Part shown: piece after piece, positions 1 through 9,018 of the stretch
Numbering within the stretch: the stretch's first letter is position 1
How the letters are laid out: each line of letters opens with the position of its first letter
Program-made: the position numbers and the translations under genes
The notes under the pieces: model-generated
The model's database searches: none
Seen by the model: the letters and a program-made list of their open reading frames with translations, nothing else
Told to the model about the DNA's origin: nothing
Assembly: GCA_018968925.1 (NCBI GenBank)
Contig: JAGWZI010000005.1
Location: 1 to 35,522 of the forward strand
DNA: 35,522 nt
Direction: 5' to 3'
Source of the DNA: Patescibacteria group bacterium
Lineage (GTDB): Bacteria > Patescibacteriota > Minisyncoccia > Phycocordibacterales > GWA1-40-21

Positions 1-939
1 AACGGAGAAGCTTCAATTACTGTTGAGACAGCTTTACTGTTAGAAAATGCTTTAGGTGGTTCCGCATCATTTTGGATTAATCTAGAGAAGAACCATCAGG
101 AGACAAAAGCTCGAATCGAACGCCTTTCTTTTCTTAAAGAAGAATTACCGCTTCTACCAAAATTTCCATACCCTGAATTAGTGAAAAGAGGCTGTGTTGA
201 GGCGGCAACAGATTTAAAGAAGAAGGTGGAAAATCTTTGGAAATTTTTTGGGGTTAATTCCTTGCAGAATGTTTGCAAAACGGAAGAAGTTGCATTTAGA
301 GCAAGATCTGGCGATACAATAAAAAGCGAATCAATTGCAGCATGGCTGAGATGTGGAGAGCTTGATGCCAAAAAACAAACTCTTAGCAAGTTTTCAGAAT
401 TAAATCTAAAGAATTCATTATCTGAACTCAGGTCGCTTACTATCAAGCCGGCTAATGAATTTTCTGGGAAAGTGAGAGAAATTCTAAATAAGGCGGGGGT
501 TGCGTTAGTTTATACCCAACACTTTTCCGGCACAGGCGTTAGTGGAGCAGTCCGATGGATTGGGGAGAATCCCGTTATGCAATTAAGCGTACTTGGTTCG
601 TATGCCGATATGTTTTGGTTTAATCTTTTTCATGAGATTGGGCATCTTGTTTTGCATGGTAAAAAAGATAAGTTTATCGAATTTGATAAGCGTGATCTTT
701 CTATTGTTCAAGAGAAAGAAAGAGAGGCCGATAAGTTTGCTACAGATCAACTTATTAATGCAAAAGATTATTTTGATTTTATTAACAAGGAAGAACTTTC
801 CAAACAATCAATTCAAAATTTTGCGAAACAAATAGGTATTGATGCTGGTATCGTCGCGGGTAGATTATGCCACGATAAACAAATTGACTGGCGTTCAGTT
901 TCTTCGTTGCGTCAAAGATTAAAAATTGTCAGAGATTAA
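1..939 (+). CDS. HigA-like antitoxin fused to ImmA/IrrE-type metallopeptidase (5' end missing)
   Basis: The frame is open from the first base, so the start lies outside the window; 312 residues remain. The first ~35 visible residues (TVETALLLENALGGSASFWINL) are cut here to the key part: TALLLENALGG followed by FWINLEK, typical of the end of a HigA-type XRE helix-turn-helix domain. Residues 211-215 read HEIGH, the HExxH zinc motif of the M78/ImmA-IrrE family, followed by an acidic-helix segment with EREADKFA, which supplies the third ligand in this family. Such fusions act as addiction-module antitoxins or as stress and phage repressors with a regulatory protease; which role applies here is not shown. 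The gene is clearly AT-richer than its neighbours (codons such as aaa, tta, gat), which suggests recent acquisition. A HigB-like toxin, if present, would lie upstream. It converges with ruvB and leaves a 14-base gap with no clear terminator. Confidence -1.
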   Translation, partial: NGEASITVETALLLENALGGSASFWINLEKNHQETKARIERLSFLKEELPLLPKFPYPELVKRGCVEAATDLKKKVENLWKFFGVNSLQNVCKTEEVAFRARSGDTIKSESIAAWLRCGELDAKKQTLSKFSELNLKNSLSELRSLTIKPANEFSGKVREILNKAGVALVYTQHFSGTGVSGAVRWIGENPVMQLSVLGSYADMFWFNLFHEIGHLVLHGKKDKFIEFDKRDLSIVQEKEREADKFATDQLINAKDYFDFINKEELSKQSIQNFAKQIGIDAGIVAGRLCHDKQIDWRSVSSLRQRLKIVRD

Positions 940-953
940 TTCAGAATAATAGC

Positions 954-1994
954 TTAAATTCCCAGCCCTTTCATATTCTTTCCCAAATGCTTTCTTGCCC
1001 GGTCGGTCGTCACGCGGCCGCGGGGAGTGCGTTCGATGAAGCCGAGCTGGAGGAGATACGGCTCGTAGACGTCCTCGATCGTCGCCTGTTCCTCGGAAAG
1101 CGCTGCGGCGAGCGTGTTGAGACCGACGGGGCCGCCCGCGAATTTGTCCTCGATGATGGAAAGCACGGCGCGGTCCTCGGGATTGAGGCCCGCTTCGTCG
1201 ATATTGAGCATGCGGAGCGCTTCCTCGACGATCGGAGCGGTCAATTTCTCGTTTTTCACCTGGGCAAGGTCGCGGGCGCGCTTCAAGAGATAGTTTGCGG
1301 TGCGCGGCGTACTGCGGCTTCTCTTACCGATTTCCTTTTTCGCTGCCGGCTCGATCTCGACGCCGAGGATGTTCGCCGAGCGTTCGATGATCCTTTCGAT
1401 CTCGTCGTCCGTGTAGAACTCAAGTTTGTACACGCCGCCCGAAAAGCGCGAGCGAAGCGGCGCGGAGAGCATGGCGATGCGCGTTGTCGCGGCGATGAGG
1501 GTGAAGGGCGGCAGATCGAGCTGGATCGTGCGCGCAGACGGCCCTTTGCCGATGATGATGTCGAGATGTCCCGATTCCATGGCGGGGTAGAGGACTTCCT
1601 CGATCGTCTTGTTGAGTCGGTGAATTTCGTCGATGAAGAGGATGTCGCCGGGCGAGAGGTTTGTCAGGATCGAAGCGAGGTCGCCGACTTTTTCGATCGC
1701 CGGACCGGAGGTCGATTTCATCTGGGCGCCGGTTTCGCGGGCGATGAGGTGGGCGAGCGTCGTCTTGCCGAGTCCGGGCGGACCGTAAAAGAGAAGATGC
1801 TCCGGCGGATGGCCGCGTTCGGCGGCGGCCTTCAGGAGGACTTTCAGGTTTTCCTTGATATTCTTCTGGCCGATATATTCGGTCCAAGAGGCGGGACGCA
1901 AGGTCTGGTCGAGGAAGGCGGCGTCGCCCGTTTTTTGGCTTCTCTCCTTGGTATTTTCGGAATCCTGGCTTTTTTGAGCGGTTTTCCTTGACAT
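954..1994 (-). CDS. ruvB: Holliday junction branch migration ATPase RuvB
   Basis: 346 residues, the usual RuvB length. This AAA+ motor forms a hexameric ring on DNA and, with RuvA, drives Holliday junction branch migration during recombinational repair. Visible motifs are Walker A GPPGLGKT (71-78), Walker B IDEIH (121-125), the sensor segment AATTR, and a C-terminal winged helix with [10 protein letters not shown]. The N-terminal ~25 residues are a charged extension before the conserved [13 protein letters not shown] block. The ATG at 1994 begins MSRKTAQ; no Shine-Dalgarno is seen. On the minus strand a TAGCAT box lies 11 bases before the ATG. pilB lies upstream on the same strand but 319 bases away, across a structured spacer, so co-transcription is uncertain. 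ruvA and ruvC are not in the window. Identification is secure. Confidence -1.
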   Translation of the reverse strand: MSRKTAQKSQDSENTKERSQKTGDAAFLDQTLRPASWTEYIGQKNIKENLKVLLKAAAERGHPPEHLLFYGPPGLGKTTLAHLIARETGAQMKSTSGPAIEKVGDLASILTNLSPGDILFIDEIHRLNKTIEEVLYPAMESGHLDIIIGKGPSARTIQLDLPPFTLIAATTRIAMLSAPLRSRFSGGVYKLEFYTDDEIERIIERSANILGVEIEPAAKKEIGKRSRSTPRTANYLLKRARDLAQVKNEKLTAPIVEEALRMLNIDEAGLNPEDRAVLSIIEDKFAGGPVGLNTLAAALSEEQATIEDVYEPYLLQLGFIERTPRGRVTTDRARKHLGKNMKGLGI

Positions 1995-2015
1995 GAAAAG
2001 GTTTTATGCTACACT
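1988..2015 (+). promoter_or_regulatory. Plus-strand promoter overlapping the ruvB start
   Basis: TTGACA (1988-1993), a 16-base spacer and TACACT (2010-2015) preceded by TGC (extended -10) give a near-consensus sigma70-type promoter pointing away from ruvB. The expected start, near 2022, falls just before a terminator-like hairpin. The -35 is the complement of the ruvB start codon region (ATGTCAA). No convincing plus-strand gene follows, so it would make either a short RNA or a longer structured RNA across the spacer. Confidence -1.
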
Positions 2016-2153
2016 GTTCCCAGAGCCTTCTCGAGGGGCTTTTTTCTTCGCCCGCGGAACGAAATGCGGGCCGGTTCTGTTCTCGATATAAATCTCTAAA
2101 CAATTACGCCCGCAAGGACGTACGAGTTTTTCTTCAAGGACGCGTTGGTTCAT
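2004..2153 (-). CDS. Possible 49-residue protein upstream of ruvB (doubtful)
   Basis: A minus-strand frame starts at ATG 2153 and ends 9 bases before the ruvB ATG. It encodes a basic peptide starting MNQRVLEEKLVRPCGRN and containing RAKKKAPRE near its end. The frame stays open 16 codons further upstream (to a TGA) without a standard start codon. A 9-codon mini-frame ends in a TGA that overlaps the ATG as ATGA, which could couple translation. There is no good Shine-Dalgarno and codon use is unlike the neighbours. The stretch is also strongly structured as RNA, so this may be a chance frame. No family was recognised. Confidence -1.
   Translation of the reverse strand: MNQRVLEEKLVRPCGRNCLEIYIENRTGPHFVPRAKKKAPREGSGNSVA
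2024..2045 (+). terminator. Intrinsic terminator-like hairpin in the ruvB-pilB spacer
   Basis: AGCCTT (2024-2029), loop CTCGA, then GGGGCT (2035-2040) form a short GC stem with two wobble pairs, followed directly by six T residues on the plus strand. On the minus strand no T-run follows, so it would act only on plus-strand transcripts, such as one from the promoter at 1988-2015. No plus-strand coding gene ends here. Confidence -1.
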
Positions 2154-2235
2154 TCCTTCGGGAATGTTGCTGCCGTCATCCTCAAAGGCTAATTTAACTT
2201 TTCACCGCCAGGTTTAAAGTATTGTTTAGAGATTT
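2090..2235. repeat. 15-base perfect inverted repeat, 116-base interior
   Basis: Left arm 2090-2104 and right arm 2221-2235 are exact reverse complements (AAATCTCTAAACAAT / ATTGTTTAGAGATTT). The arms are AT-rich in a GC-rich genome. No target-site duplication is visible on the flanks, so a miniature transposable element is not supported. Pairing as an RNA stem seems more likely. Confidence -1.
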
Positions 2236-2313
2236 CTGTTGGGAACAGCATCTCTTGTCTGCATGCTAGCTCGCTTTCGGATTTTTGCAAGTGCAGTTTT
2301 CGTTATGACACGT

Positions 2314-3996
<1,683 letters not shown>

Positions 3997-4004
3997 ACGG
4001 GAAC

Positions 4005-4010
4005 ATCATA
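4005..4010 (-). promoter_or_regulatory. -10 box of the 3996 pilB
   Basis: On the minus strand TATGAT preceded by TGG (extended -10) lies 8 bases before the pilB ATG, so the message would have almost no leader. No clear -35 is seen. Confidence -1.
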
Positions 4011-4078
4011 CCATGCCAGGGAAAAAAGCCATATTTCAAGCCCTGAAATCGCACCCGGCGGGAGACGGGGAAAAGTAC

Positions 4079-4106
4079 TTGACTTTTTTATTGTTTAATA
4101 TATAAT
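4079..4106 (+). promoter_or_regulatory. Promoter of the YTGTGYTD repeat-protein gene
   Basis: TTGACT (4079-4084), 16-base spacer, TATAAT (4101-4106) in an AT-rich tract. The expected start near 4113 gives a leader of about 20 bases before ATG 4135. It diverges from the pilB promoter. Confidence -1.
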
Positions 4107-4134
4107 ATCGCAGTTCGTCAATTTTTCTGAAATT

Positions 4135-5310
4135 ATGAAAAACATGAAAAATACAACCAAATATCTCGCGGTCGCAGGAATCATTTTTGCGGCGGTCTTT
4201 GCTGTTGCCATGCCGAATGCGGCATTTGCGCAGGATTATACCGGTACCGGCTATACGGATTATACTGGCACAGGTTACACTGACAATACAGGCTACACCA
4301 ACTATACCGGAACTGGATATACCGATTATACTGGCACCGGATATACTGATTATACCGGTACGGGCTACACCGACTATACCGGTACCGGCTATACAAATAC
4401 CACGGCCGGCGGTGTTTCCACTACCTATTATCCTTCCTATTCTTATGATGGCGGATATTATGGCGGCAGTTATGCCGCGTACCCGTCCCTTTCCGGCGGT
4501 GTCATCTATCCTGGCACCACGATCATTTCTCCGACGATCGGCAGCATTACTGCCAATCCGGGCGTGTCGGGCGGGGTTCTCTACGGATATGGTTCGAACG
4601 GATACTACGGATACAACTATGGTCCGCTTGACGGTTCCTGCTCCGGTTCGCTCAACACAGCGGTGAACGGCGGCACGCAGGTCACGTGGACCGGTCGCGC
4701 GACGGGCGGTAGCGGCGTCTACACCTATTACTGGAACGGTTCGAACGGTCTGCTTTCCACCGGCCAGTATGCGAGCCAGACGTATCTTTCGGGCGGCGTC
4801 GCAAGCGCGAATCTCACGATCACGTCGTCCGACGGCCAGACCGTGACGCGCAGCTGCTCGGCGACGCTCGGCAACCAGGTGCTCGCGTACAGCGCGGCGA
4901 ATCCGGGTCTTCAGTCGGTGTATCTTTCCAATATTCCGGCGACTGGCATCGGCGACGTTGCGACCGTCATCGCGTTTCTCTCGGGACTTCTGCTCTGGAG
5001 CGCGGGTCTCGCGTACGTTTTCATGAAGCGCAAACAATCGGTTGAGCCGGTTGCGATTGCGGCGACAGCGTCCGTGAAGACGAATGACCCGATCGGTTAT
5101 GTGACTGCGCAGGCATTTGCCGATGCACAGGCGATCACAGAGATCGAATCCTATGCGCGAATGAACAAGGTCATTCTCTCGAGCGATGCGACGAAAGAGA
5201 TCGCCAAGCTTGCGCGCCTCGGCAAAGCGAATGCGAAAGCGACGATCGCCAAGATGGCGTCCGACGAATGGACCGCTGTCGGCGAGAAGGATATCGAAAA
5301 ATATCTCTAA
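4135..5310 (+). CDS. Secreted surface protein with YTGTGYTD repeats, Ig-like domain and membrane anchor
   Basis: 391 residues. Residues 1-33 are a signal peptide ending AAFAQ. Residues 34-88 are an octad repeat of the type D-YTGTGYT: six full copies and one shortened copy. A Tyr/Gly/Ser-rich stretch follows, then an Ig/PKD-like beta domain (about 169-250) with a Cys pair. Near 267 comes IPATG, then a hydrophobic segment (about 272-294) and MKRKQ, the layout of a sortase sorting signal; but a further ~90-residue hydrophilic tail follows, unlike standard sortase substrates. The repeats use varied synonymous codons, so the peptide repeat is old or selected. Likely a cell-surface protein; function unknown. 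Its own promoter and terminator make it monocistronic. Confidence -1.
   Translation: MKNMKNTTKYLAVAGIIFAAVFAVAMPNAAFAQDYTGTGYTDYTGTGYTDNTGYTNYTGTGYTDYTGTGYTDYTGTGYTDYTGTGYTNTTAGGVSTTYYPSYSYDGGYYGGSYAAYPSLSGGVIYPGTTIISPTIGSITANPGVSGGVLYGYGSNGYYGYNYGPLDGSCSGSLNTAVNGGTQVTWTGRATGGSGVYTYYWNGSNGLLSTGQYASQTYLSGGVASANLTITSSDGQTVTRSCSATLGNQVLAYSAANPGLQSVYLSNIPATGIGDVATVIAFLSGLLLWSAGLAYVFMKRKQSVEPVAIAATASVKTNDPIGYVTAQAFADAQAITEIESYARMNKVILSSDATKEIAKLARLGKANAKATIAKMASDEWTAVGEKDIEKYL
4234..4398 (+). repeat. In-gene octapeptide repeat (YTGTGYTD type)
   Basis: 55 codons made of six full octads and one six-residue degenerate unit. Thr and Gly codons vary between copies, so the repeat is conserved better in protein than in DNA. 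Confidence -1.
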
Positions 5311-5318
5311 AAAGTTCG

Positions 5319-5347
5319 GAAAAAGCCCCTGAAACGGGGGCTTTTTC
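5319..5347 (+). terminator. Intrinsic terminator after the repeat-protein gene
   Basis: AAAAAGCCCC, loop TGAAAC, GGGGCTTTTT form a strong stem followed by T residues, 9 bases after the stop codon. Confidence -1.
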
Positions 5348-5352
5348 AATGC

Positions 5353-5380
5353 TTGACAGAACTGTTGTTTCGTGTATAAT
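5353..5380 (+). promoter_or_regulatory. Promoter for the two-TM membrane protein gene
   Basis: TTGACA (5353-5358), 16-base spacer, TATAAT (5375-5380), a near-perfect consensus promoter. It excludes the upstream in-frame codon at 5372 as start, because that lies inside the -10 region. Confidence -1.
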
Positions 5381-5446
5381 ATTTTCAGAGTCCGAAAGGA
5401 CGAAATTGAGATGGTCCCCGAATCGGGGAAGAAAGGGAGTCCATCA

Positions 5447-6082
5447 ATGGATTTCTTCTTTAACTTCAAGCTGAACGCGGGCAGTGCGTTCCTGTTCTGG
5501 CTCGGTCTCTTTCTGGTCGCTGCCGCGGTGGTCTACCTTGTGTGGAACCGCTACGACAACTATACGATCAGCGCGTCTGATCAAGTCCAGGATAAGAAGG
5601 TGACGGCGCGTCTCAAACACGCGTTCAAACCGCTCGGTTACTTCATGCTCTCGATTATTTTTATCTTGGGCATTATCGCCCTTTTCCAATTGATTTTTGG
5701 AGAGGGAATGAGGATCGGGTCGGGGGCGGGGACGGTCAATGTTCCCACTCCGGTTCCGACGGAAGCTCCGGCGATCCAGCCGCAAGCGTTTCAGCCGCCA
5801 GTTCCGCAAGTTGACGATTACCGCAGTAAGCACTACTGCGGCGTCGTCCTGTCGAACGTCGGCCGTCCGGCCTGCACGATCGAGGAATTGTCGAAAACGG
5901 GAAGCGTGGTCAATACGTTCCCCGTTGAAGCGAACGCTCCGAAGGTAGTGATCGGATTCAACAATCCGATCTCGGGTGCCATCCTGTCCTGCAACGGACG
6001 GGTAACAGATTTTCGTTTTGAAGGAAAGAAAGTCTGGTTCCGGTGGGATCCGATGAATAACAGGAGCAGTTCGATTGATTGA
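5447..6082 (+). CDS. Two-TM membrane protein with proline-rich linker and extracytoplasmic domain
   Basis: 211 residues, not recognised as a known family. ATG 5447 is chosen because GGGAG lies about 8 bases upstream and the alternative start overlaps the promoter. Residues ~10-35 (AFLFWLGLFLVAAAVVYLVW) and ~62-85 (FMLSIIFILGIIALFQLIF) are membrane segments. A Pro/Val-rich linker (PTPVPTEAPA, then QPPVPQ) leads to a C-terminal domain of about 90 residues with three Cys (HYCGVV, PACTIEE, LSCNG), probably outside the membrane. Strong promoter and terminator on both sides make it a single-gene unit. An envelope role is likely; nothing more specific can be supported. Confidence -1.
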   Translation: MDFFFNFKLNAGSAFLFWLGLFLVAAAVVYLVWNRYDNYTISASDQVQDKKVTARLKHAFKPLGYFMLSIIFILGIIALFQLIFGEGMRIGSGAGTVNVPTPVPTEAPAIQPQAFQPPVPQVDDYRSKHYCGVVLSNVGRPACTIEELSKTGSVVNTFPVEANAPKVVIGFNNPISGAILSCNGRVTDFRFEGKKVWFRWDPMNNRSSSID

Positions 6083-6100
6083 GAAGATTCGTGCTGTTCA

Positions 6101-6129
6101 AGCCTGCAAACATTGTTTGCAGGCTTTTA
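6101..6129 (+). terminator. Intrinsic terminator before tsaE
   Basis: AGCCTGCAAAC, loop ATT, GTTTGCAGGCT is a perfect 11-base stem followed by a T-rich run. It ends the transcript of the upstream membrane-protein gene. Confidence -1.
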
Positions 6130-6149
6130 TTTTTCCTGTTTTCATATGC

Positions 6150-6155
6150 TACAAT
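6150..6155 (+). promoter_or_regulatory. Extended -10 box of tsaE (leaderless)
   Basis: TACAAT preceded by TGC, exactly 6 bases before ATG 6162. With usual spacing, transcription would start on the A of the ATG. Confidence -1.
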
Positions 6156-6161
6156 CGCCCC

Positions 6162-6596
6162 ATGAAAATGCTGAGCGGGAGTTTGGACGAAACGGAAAAG
6201 ATCGCCGCGAAAGCGGCAAAAATTTTTCGTGAAAGGAAGCGCGCTGGCGCGCTCATTGTCGGACTCGCGGGAGACCTCGGCAGCGGCAAGACGACGTTCA
6301 CGCAGGCGCTCGCCCGAGAATTCGGCGTCGTTGACGACATCACGTCTCCCACCTACGTCATCATGAAAAAGTATGCCACCGCCGACAAAAAATATCCGAA
6401 TCTCATCCATATCGACGCGTATCGGCTGAACAAAAGCGCGGAGCTTGCCTCGCTCGGCTGGCGCAATATCGCGAACGATCCGAACAATCTGATTCTTCTC
6501 GAATGGCCGGAGCGCGTGGCGGATATCTTGCCAAAGGATCGCGTGACGATTCGCTTCTCGTTTATTTCGGAAACCGAGCGCGAGATTGATATATAA
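6162..6596 (+). CDS. tsaE: tRNA threonylcarbamoyladenosine biosynthesis ATPase TsaE
   Basis: 144 residues. TsaE hydrolyses ATP to support the TsaB-TsaD complex that makes the t6A37 modification of ANN-decoding tRNAs. Visible are Walker A GDLGSGKTT (37-45), the switch-like segment TSPTYVIM, HIDAYRL and the Walker-B-like LLEWPER, all typical of the family. An upstream in-frame start at 6075 is rejected because a terminator and the -10 box lie between it and the conserved protein; ATG 6162 gives the usual length. polA follows after 7 bases but has its own -10 box inside the end of tsaE. tsaB and tsaD are not in the window. Confidence -1.
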   Translation: MKMLSGSLDETEKIAAKAAKIFRERKRAGALIVGLAGDLGSGKTTFTQALAREFGVVDDITSPTYVIMKKYATADKKYPNLIHIDAYRLNKSAELASLGWRNIANDPNNLILLEWPERVADILPKDRVTIRFSFISETEREIDI

Positions 6597-6597
6597 T
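6592..6597 (+). promoter_or_regulatory. -10 box of polA (leaderless)
   Basis: TATAAT overlaps the tsaE stop codon and lies exactly 6 bases before ATG 6604. polA can therefore be transcribed separately from tsaE. Confidence -1.
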
Positions 6598-6603
6598 AGA
6601 CGC

Positions 6604-9018
6604 ATGGCGAAACCGGCCGAAACGAAAACGCTCGTGCTTCTCGACGTTCACGCGATCATCCACCGCGCCTATCACGCCTTGCCGGAATTCGCGACATCGA
6701 CCGGCATTCCGACGGGCGCGCTCTACGGCCTCTCGACGATGCTTCTGAAGATCATCGCCGACATAAAGCCCGATTACATCGCTGCCTGCTACGATTTGCC
6801 AAAGCCGACGTACCGCCATGAAGCCTACAAGGACTACAAGGCCGGCCGCGCGAAGACGGACGAGGCTTTGATCGAGCAGATCAAGAAATCCTACGAGATT
6901 TTCACGGCGTTCGGCATTCCGGTCTATGCGAAGGAAGGATACGAGGCGGACGACATGATCGGCACGATCGCCGAGGAATCGAAGAAAAACAAGAATCTGA
7001 ACATCGTCATCGCGTCGGGCGACATGGACACGCTCCAGCTCGTCTCGGGCGAAAAGATCCGCGTCTACACCTTGAAAAAGGGGATCAAGGACACGATCAT
7101 TTACGATGAGAAAGGCGTGAATGCCCGGTACGGCTTCGGCCCGGAACGCATTCCCGATTTCAAAGGTTTGCGCGGCGATCCGTCGGACAACATTCCGGGC
7201 ATCAAAGGCATCGGCGAGAAGACGGCGACCGAGCTCATCGAGAAGTTCGGCTCGATCGAGGACATCTACAGGAAATTGAAGAAAGACAAAGCGGCGTTCG
7301 CGAAGGCCGGCGTGAAGGATCGGATCATCGGCCTACTCGAAGCGGGCGAAGAGGAAGCGGCGTTCTCGAAGATGCTCGGCACGATCAATCGGCACGCGCC
7401 GATCGCATTTTCCTTGCCGGAAAAGACCTGGCGGGAAAACATCGACCTTGAAAAAACCGATGCCGTCTTTCGGGAATTCGAATTCCGCACCCTCGGCGCG
7501 CGGTTGAGGGAAATGCTCGGCTCGAAATCGAAAGCGGAATCGAAAAGATCGGGGACGGAAACAGCGGAGGATTTCTCGACCATGACGAAGATGGACGAAA
7601 CCGTCGCCTTCAGCTATCCCAATCTCGACCGGCTCTCCGTCATGCTCTGGCTCGTCAACTCGAACATCGCAGCGCCGACAGGCGAGGACGTGTTCCAATT
7701 CACGAAGACAAAAGACGCGACCGAAGCGGAAAAAATTCTCTTCGCCGAGCTCGAGAAGCGCGACCTCATGCGCGTCTGGCAGTGGATCGAGGAGCCGCTC
7801 ATTCCGATCGTGAAACAAATGGAAGAAAATGGCATCAAGGTCGACAAGGCGGAACTTGCGCGGCTTTCGGCGGAATACCACGAGAAACTTTCCGCGATCG
7901 AGAAAAAGATCTGGAAGCTCGCCGGAGCAGAATTCAACGTGAATTCGCCGAAACAGCTCGGCGAAGTGCTCTTTACCAAGCTCGGCCTTGCGCCGAAGAA
8001 CCAGAAGAAGACCGGTTCGGGCGCGCTTTCGACGAAAGAATCCGAGCTCGAGAAAATGCGAGACATGCACCCCGTCGTGCCGCTCATTTTCGAATACCGC
8101 GAGTACCAGAAACTCTTATCGACCTACATTGACGCCATTCCGCCCATGCTCGATGTCGGCTCGCGCCTCCATGCCAGATTCCTTCAGGCGGGAACGACGA
8201 CCGGCCGCATGTCATCCGCCGAGCCGAACCTGCAGAACATTCCGAACTCGACCGATCTCGGTCGCGCCATCCGCGCGGCGTTCGTGCCGGAGAAAGGCGC
8301 GAAGCTGCTCGCCCTCGACTATTCGCAGGCGGAGCTCCGCATCGCGGCGTTCCTCTCGGGCGACGAGAAAATGATCGGGATCTTCAAGAAGGGCGAGGAC
8401 GTGCACAGCGCGGTCGCGGCGGCGGTCTTCAACGTGCCCTTGGACAAAGTCGACCACGAAATGCGGCGCCGGGCGAAAGTCATAAATTTCGGCATCATGT
8501 ACGGCATGGGCGTGAACGCGCTCAAATCGAATCTGAACTCGACCCGCGAAGAAGCGCAGCGGTATCTGAACGATTATTTCGCGACATTCTCGACGCTCGC
8601 CGGCTATCTCGACCGGTTGAAAATCGAAGCGAAAGAAAAAGGCTACACGACGACGCTTTTCGGCCGGCGCAGATATTTTGAAGGACTGCGGAGCAAGATC
8701 CCGTACATCCGCGCGATGGCGGAGCGCATGGCGGTGAACGCGCCGATCCAGGGGACGGAAGCGGATTTCACGAAGCTTGCCATGGTGAAGATCGACGGAT
8801 TTTTGAAGAAAGAAAAATTGGAAGAAAAAGTGAAACTGATCCTCCAGGTGCACGACGAGCTCGTCTTCGAAGCGGATGAAAAAGTCATTGACGCCGTCGC
8901 GCCGAAAATAAAGAAGATCATGGAAACGCTCGTGCCAGCGGACGCGACGAAAGGTGTCGTCCTCAAGGCCGAGGCATCGGAAGGGAAGAACTGGAAGGAG
9001 ATGAAAAAGCTCACCTGA
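6604..9018 (+). CDS. polA: DNA polymerase I without a 3'-5' proofreading domain
   Basis: 804 residues, well below the ~930 of the E. coli enzyme. It fills gaps and removes primers in repair and lagging-strand synthesis. Residues 1-~290 form the 5' nuclease domain (YEADDMIG, GDMDTLQLV, and a helix-hairpin-helix GLRGDPSDNIPGIKGIGEKTA, quoted here as its key parts GDPSDNIPGIKG). The middle ~100-150 residues are short and lack the DxE and other exonuclease motifs. The polymerase domain has motif A DYSQAELR (572-579), motif B RRRAKVINFG (from 621) and motif C QVHDELV (748-754). ATG 6604 (MAKPAE) fits the -10 box; an in-frame codon at 6586 lies within tsaE and the promoter. The stop overlaps the convergent trigger factor gene by 8 bases. 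Confidence -1.
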   Translation: MAKPAETKTLVLLDVHAIIHRAYHALPEFATSTGIPTGALYGLSTMLLKIIADIKPDYIAACYDLPKPTYRHEAYKDYKAGRAKTDEALIEQIKKSYEIFTAFGIPVYAKEGYEADDMIGTIAEESKKNKNLNIVIASGDMDTLQLVSGEKIRVYTLKKGIKDTIIYDEKGVNARYGFGPERIPDFKGLRGDPSDNIPGIKGIGEKTATELIEKFGSIEDIYRKLKKDKAAFAKAGVKDRIIGLLEAGEEEAAFSKMLGTINRHAPIAFSLPEKTWRENIDLEKTDAVFREFEFRTLGARLREMLGSKSKAESKRSGTETAEDFSTMTKMDETVAFSYPNLDRLSVMLWLVNSNIAAPTGEDVFQFTKTKDATEAEKILFAELEKRDLMRVWQWIEEPLIPIVKQMEENGIKVDKAELARLSAEYHEKLSAIEKKIWKLAGAEFNVNSPKQLGEVLFTKLGLAPKNQKKTGSGALSTKESELEKMRDMHPVVPLIFEYREYQKLLSTYIDAIPPMLDVGSRLHARFLQAGTTTGRMSSAEPNLQNIPNSTDLGRAIRAAFVPEKGAKLLALDYSQAELRIAAFLSGDEKMIGIFKKGEDVHSAVAAAVFNVPLDKVDHEMRRRAKVINFGIMYGMGVNALKSNLNSTREEAQRYLNDYFATFSTLAGYLDRLKIEAKEKGYTTTLFGRRRYFEGLRSKIPYIRAMAERMAVNAPIQGTEADFTKLAMVKIDGFLKKEKLEEKVKLILQVHDELVFEADEKVIDAVAPKIKKIMETLVPADATKGVVLKAEASEGKNWKEMKKLT

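Larger units (their letters stand above)
1995..2313. other. 319-base spacer with nested inverted repeats; candidate structured RNA
   Basis: Between ruvB and pilB. A perfect 15-base inverted repeat has arms at 2090-2104 (AAATCTCTAAACAAT) and 2221-2235. Outside it, CTGTTCCCA (2014-2022) is the reverse complement of 2239-2247. Inside it is a UUCG-capped hairpin, CATTCC-TTCG-GGAATG (2151-2166), flanked by GACG/CGTC. A further hairpin CCCGC/GCGGG lies at 2051-2070. The right arm can also fold locally (AGAGAT...CTGTT-CCC-AACAG...ATCTCT, about 2228-2256 on the minus strand), so two exclusive folds are possible. It matches no tRNA, tmRNA, RNase P or 4.5S consensus that I can recall. Apart from the weak 49-residue frame I see no gene. 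Confidence -1.

Noticed and set aside
987-1991. Long plus-strand frame opposite ruvB
   Set aside because: Shadow of the GC-rich ruvB codons; ruvB motifs are unambiguous.
2006-2197. Plus-strand 63-codon frame in the ruvB-pilB spacer
   Set aside because: Its ATG lies inside the -10 region of the plus-strand promoter, and the sequence is Arg/Cys-rich and unlike a natural protein.
2090-2235. Inverted repeat as a miniature transposon or integron attC site
   Set aside because: No target duplication on the flanks, and the arms do not match the RYYYAAC/GTTRRRY core pattern of attC.
2014-2247. LexA/SOS box at CTGTTGGGAACAG upstream of ruvB
   Set aside because: The half-site spacing fits neither the CTGT-N8-ACAG nor the GAAC-N4-GTTC form, so it is better explained as an RNA hairpin.
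5372-5446. Longer N-terminus for the two-TM protein
   Set aside because: The upstream start lies inside the -10 box, while ATG 5447 has a Shine-Dalgarno.
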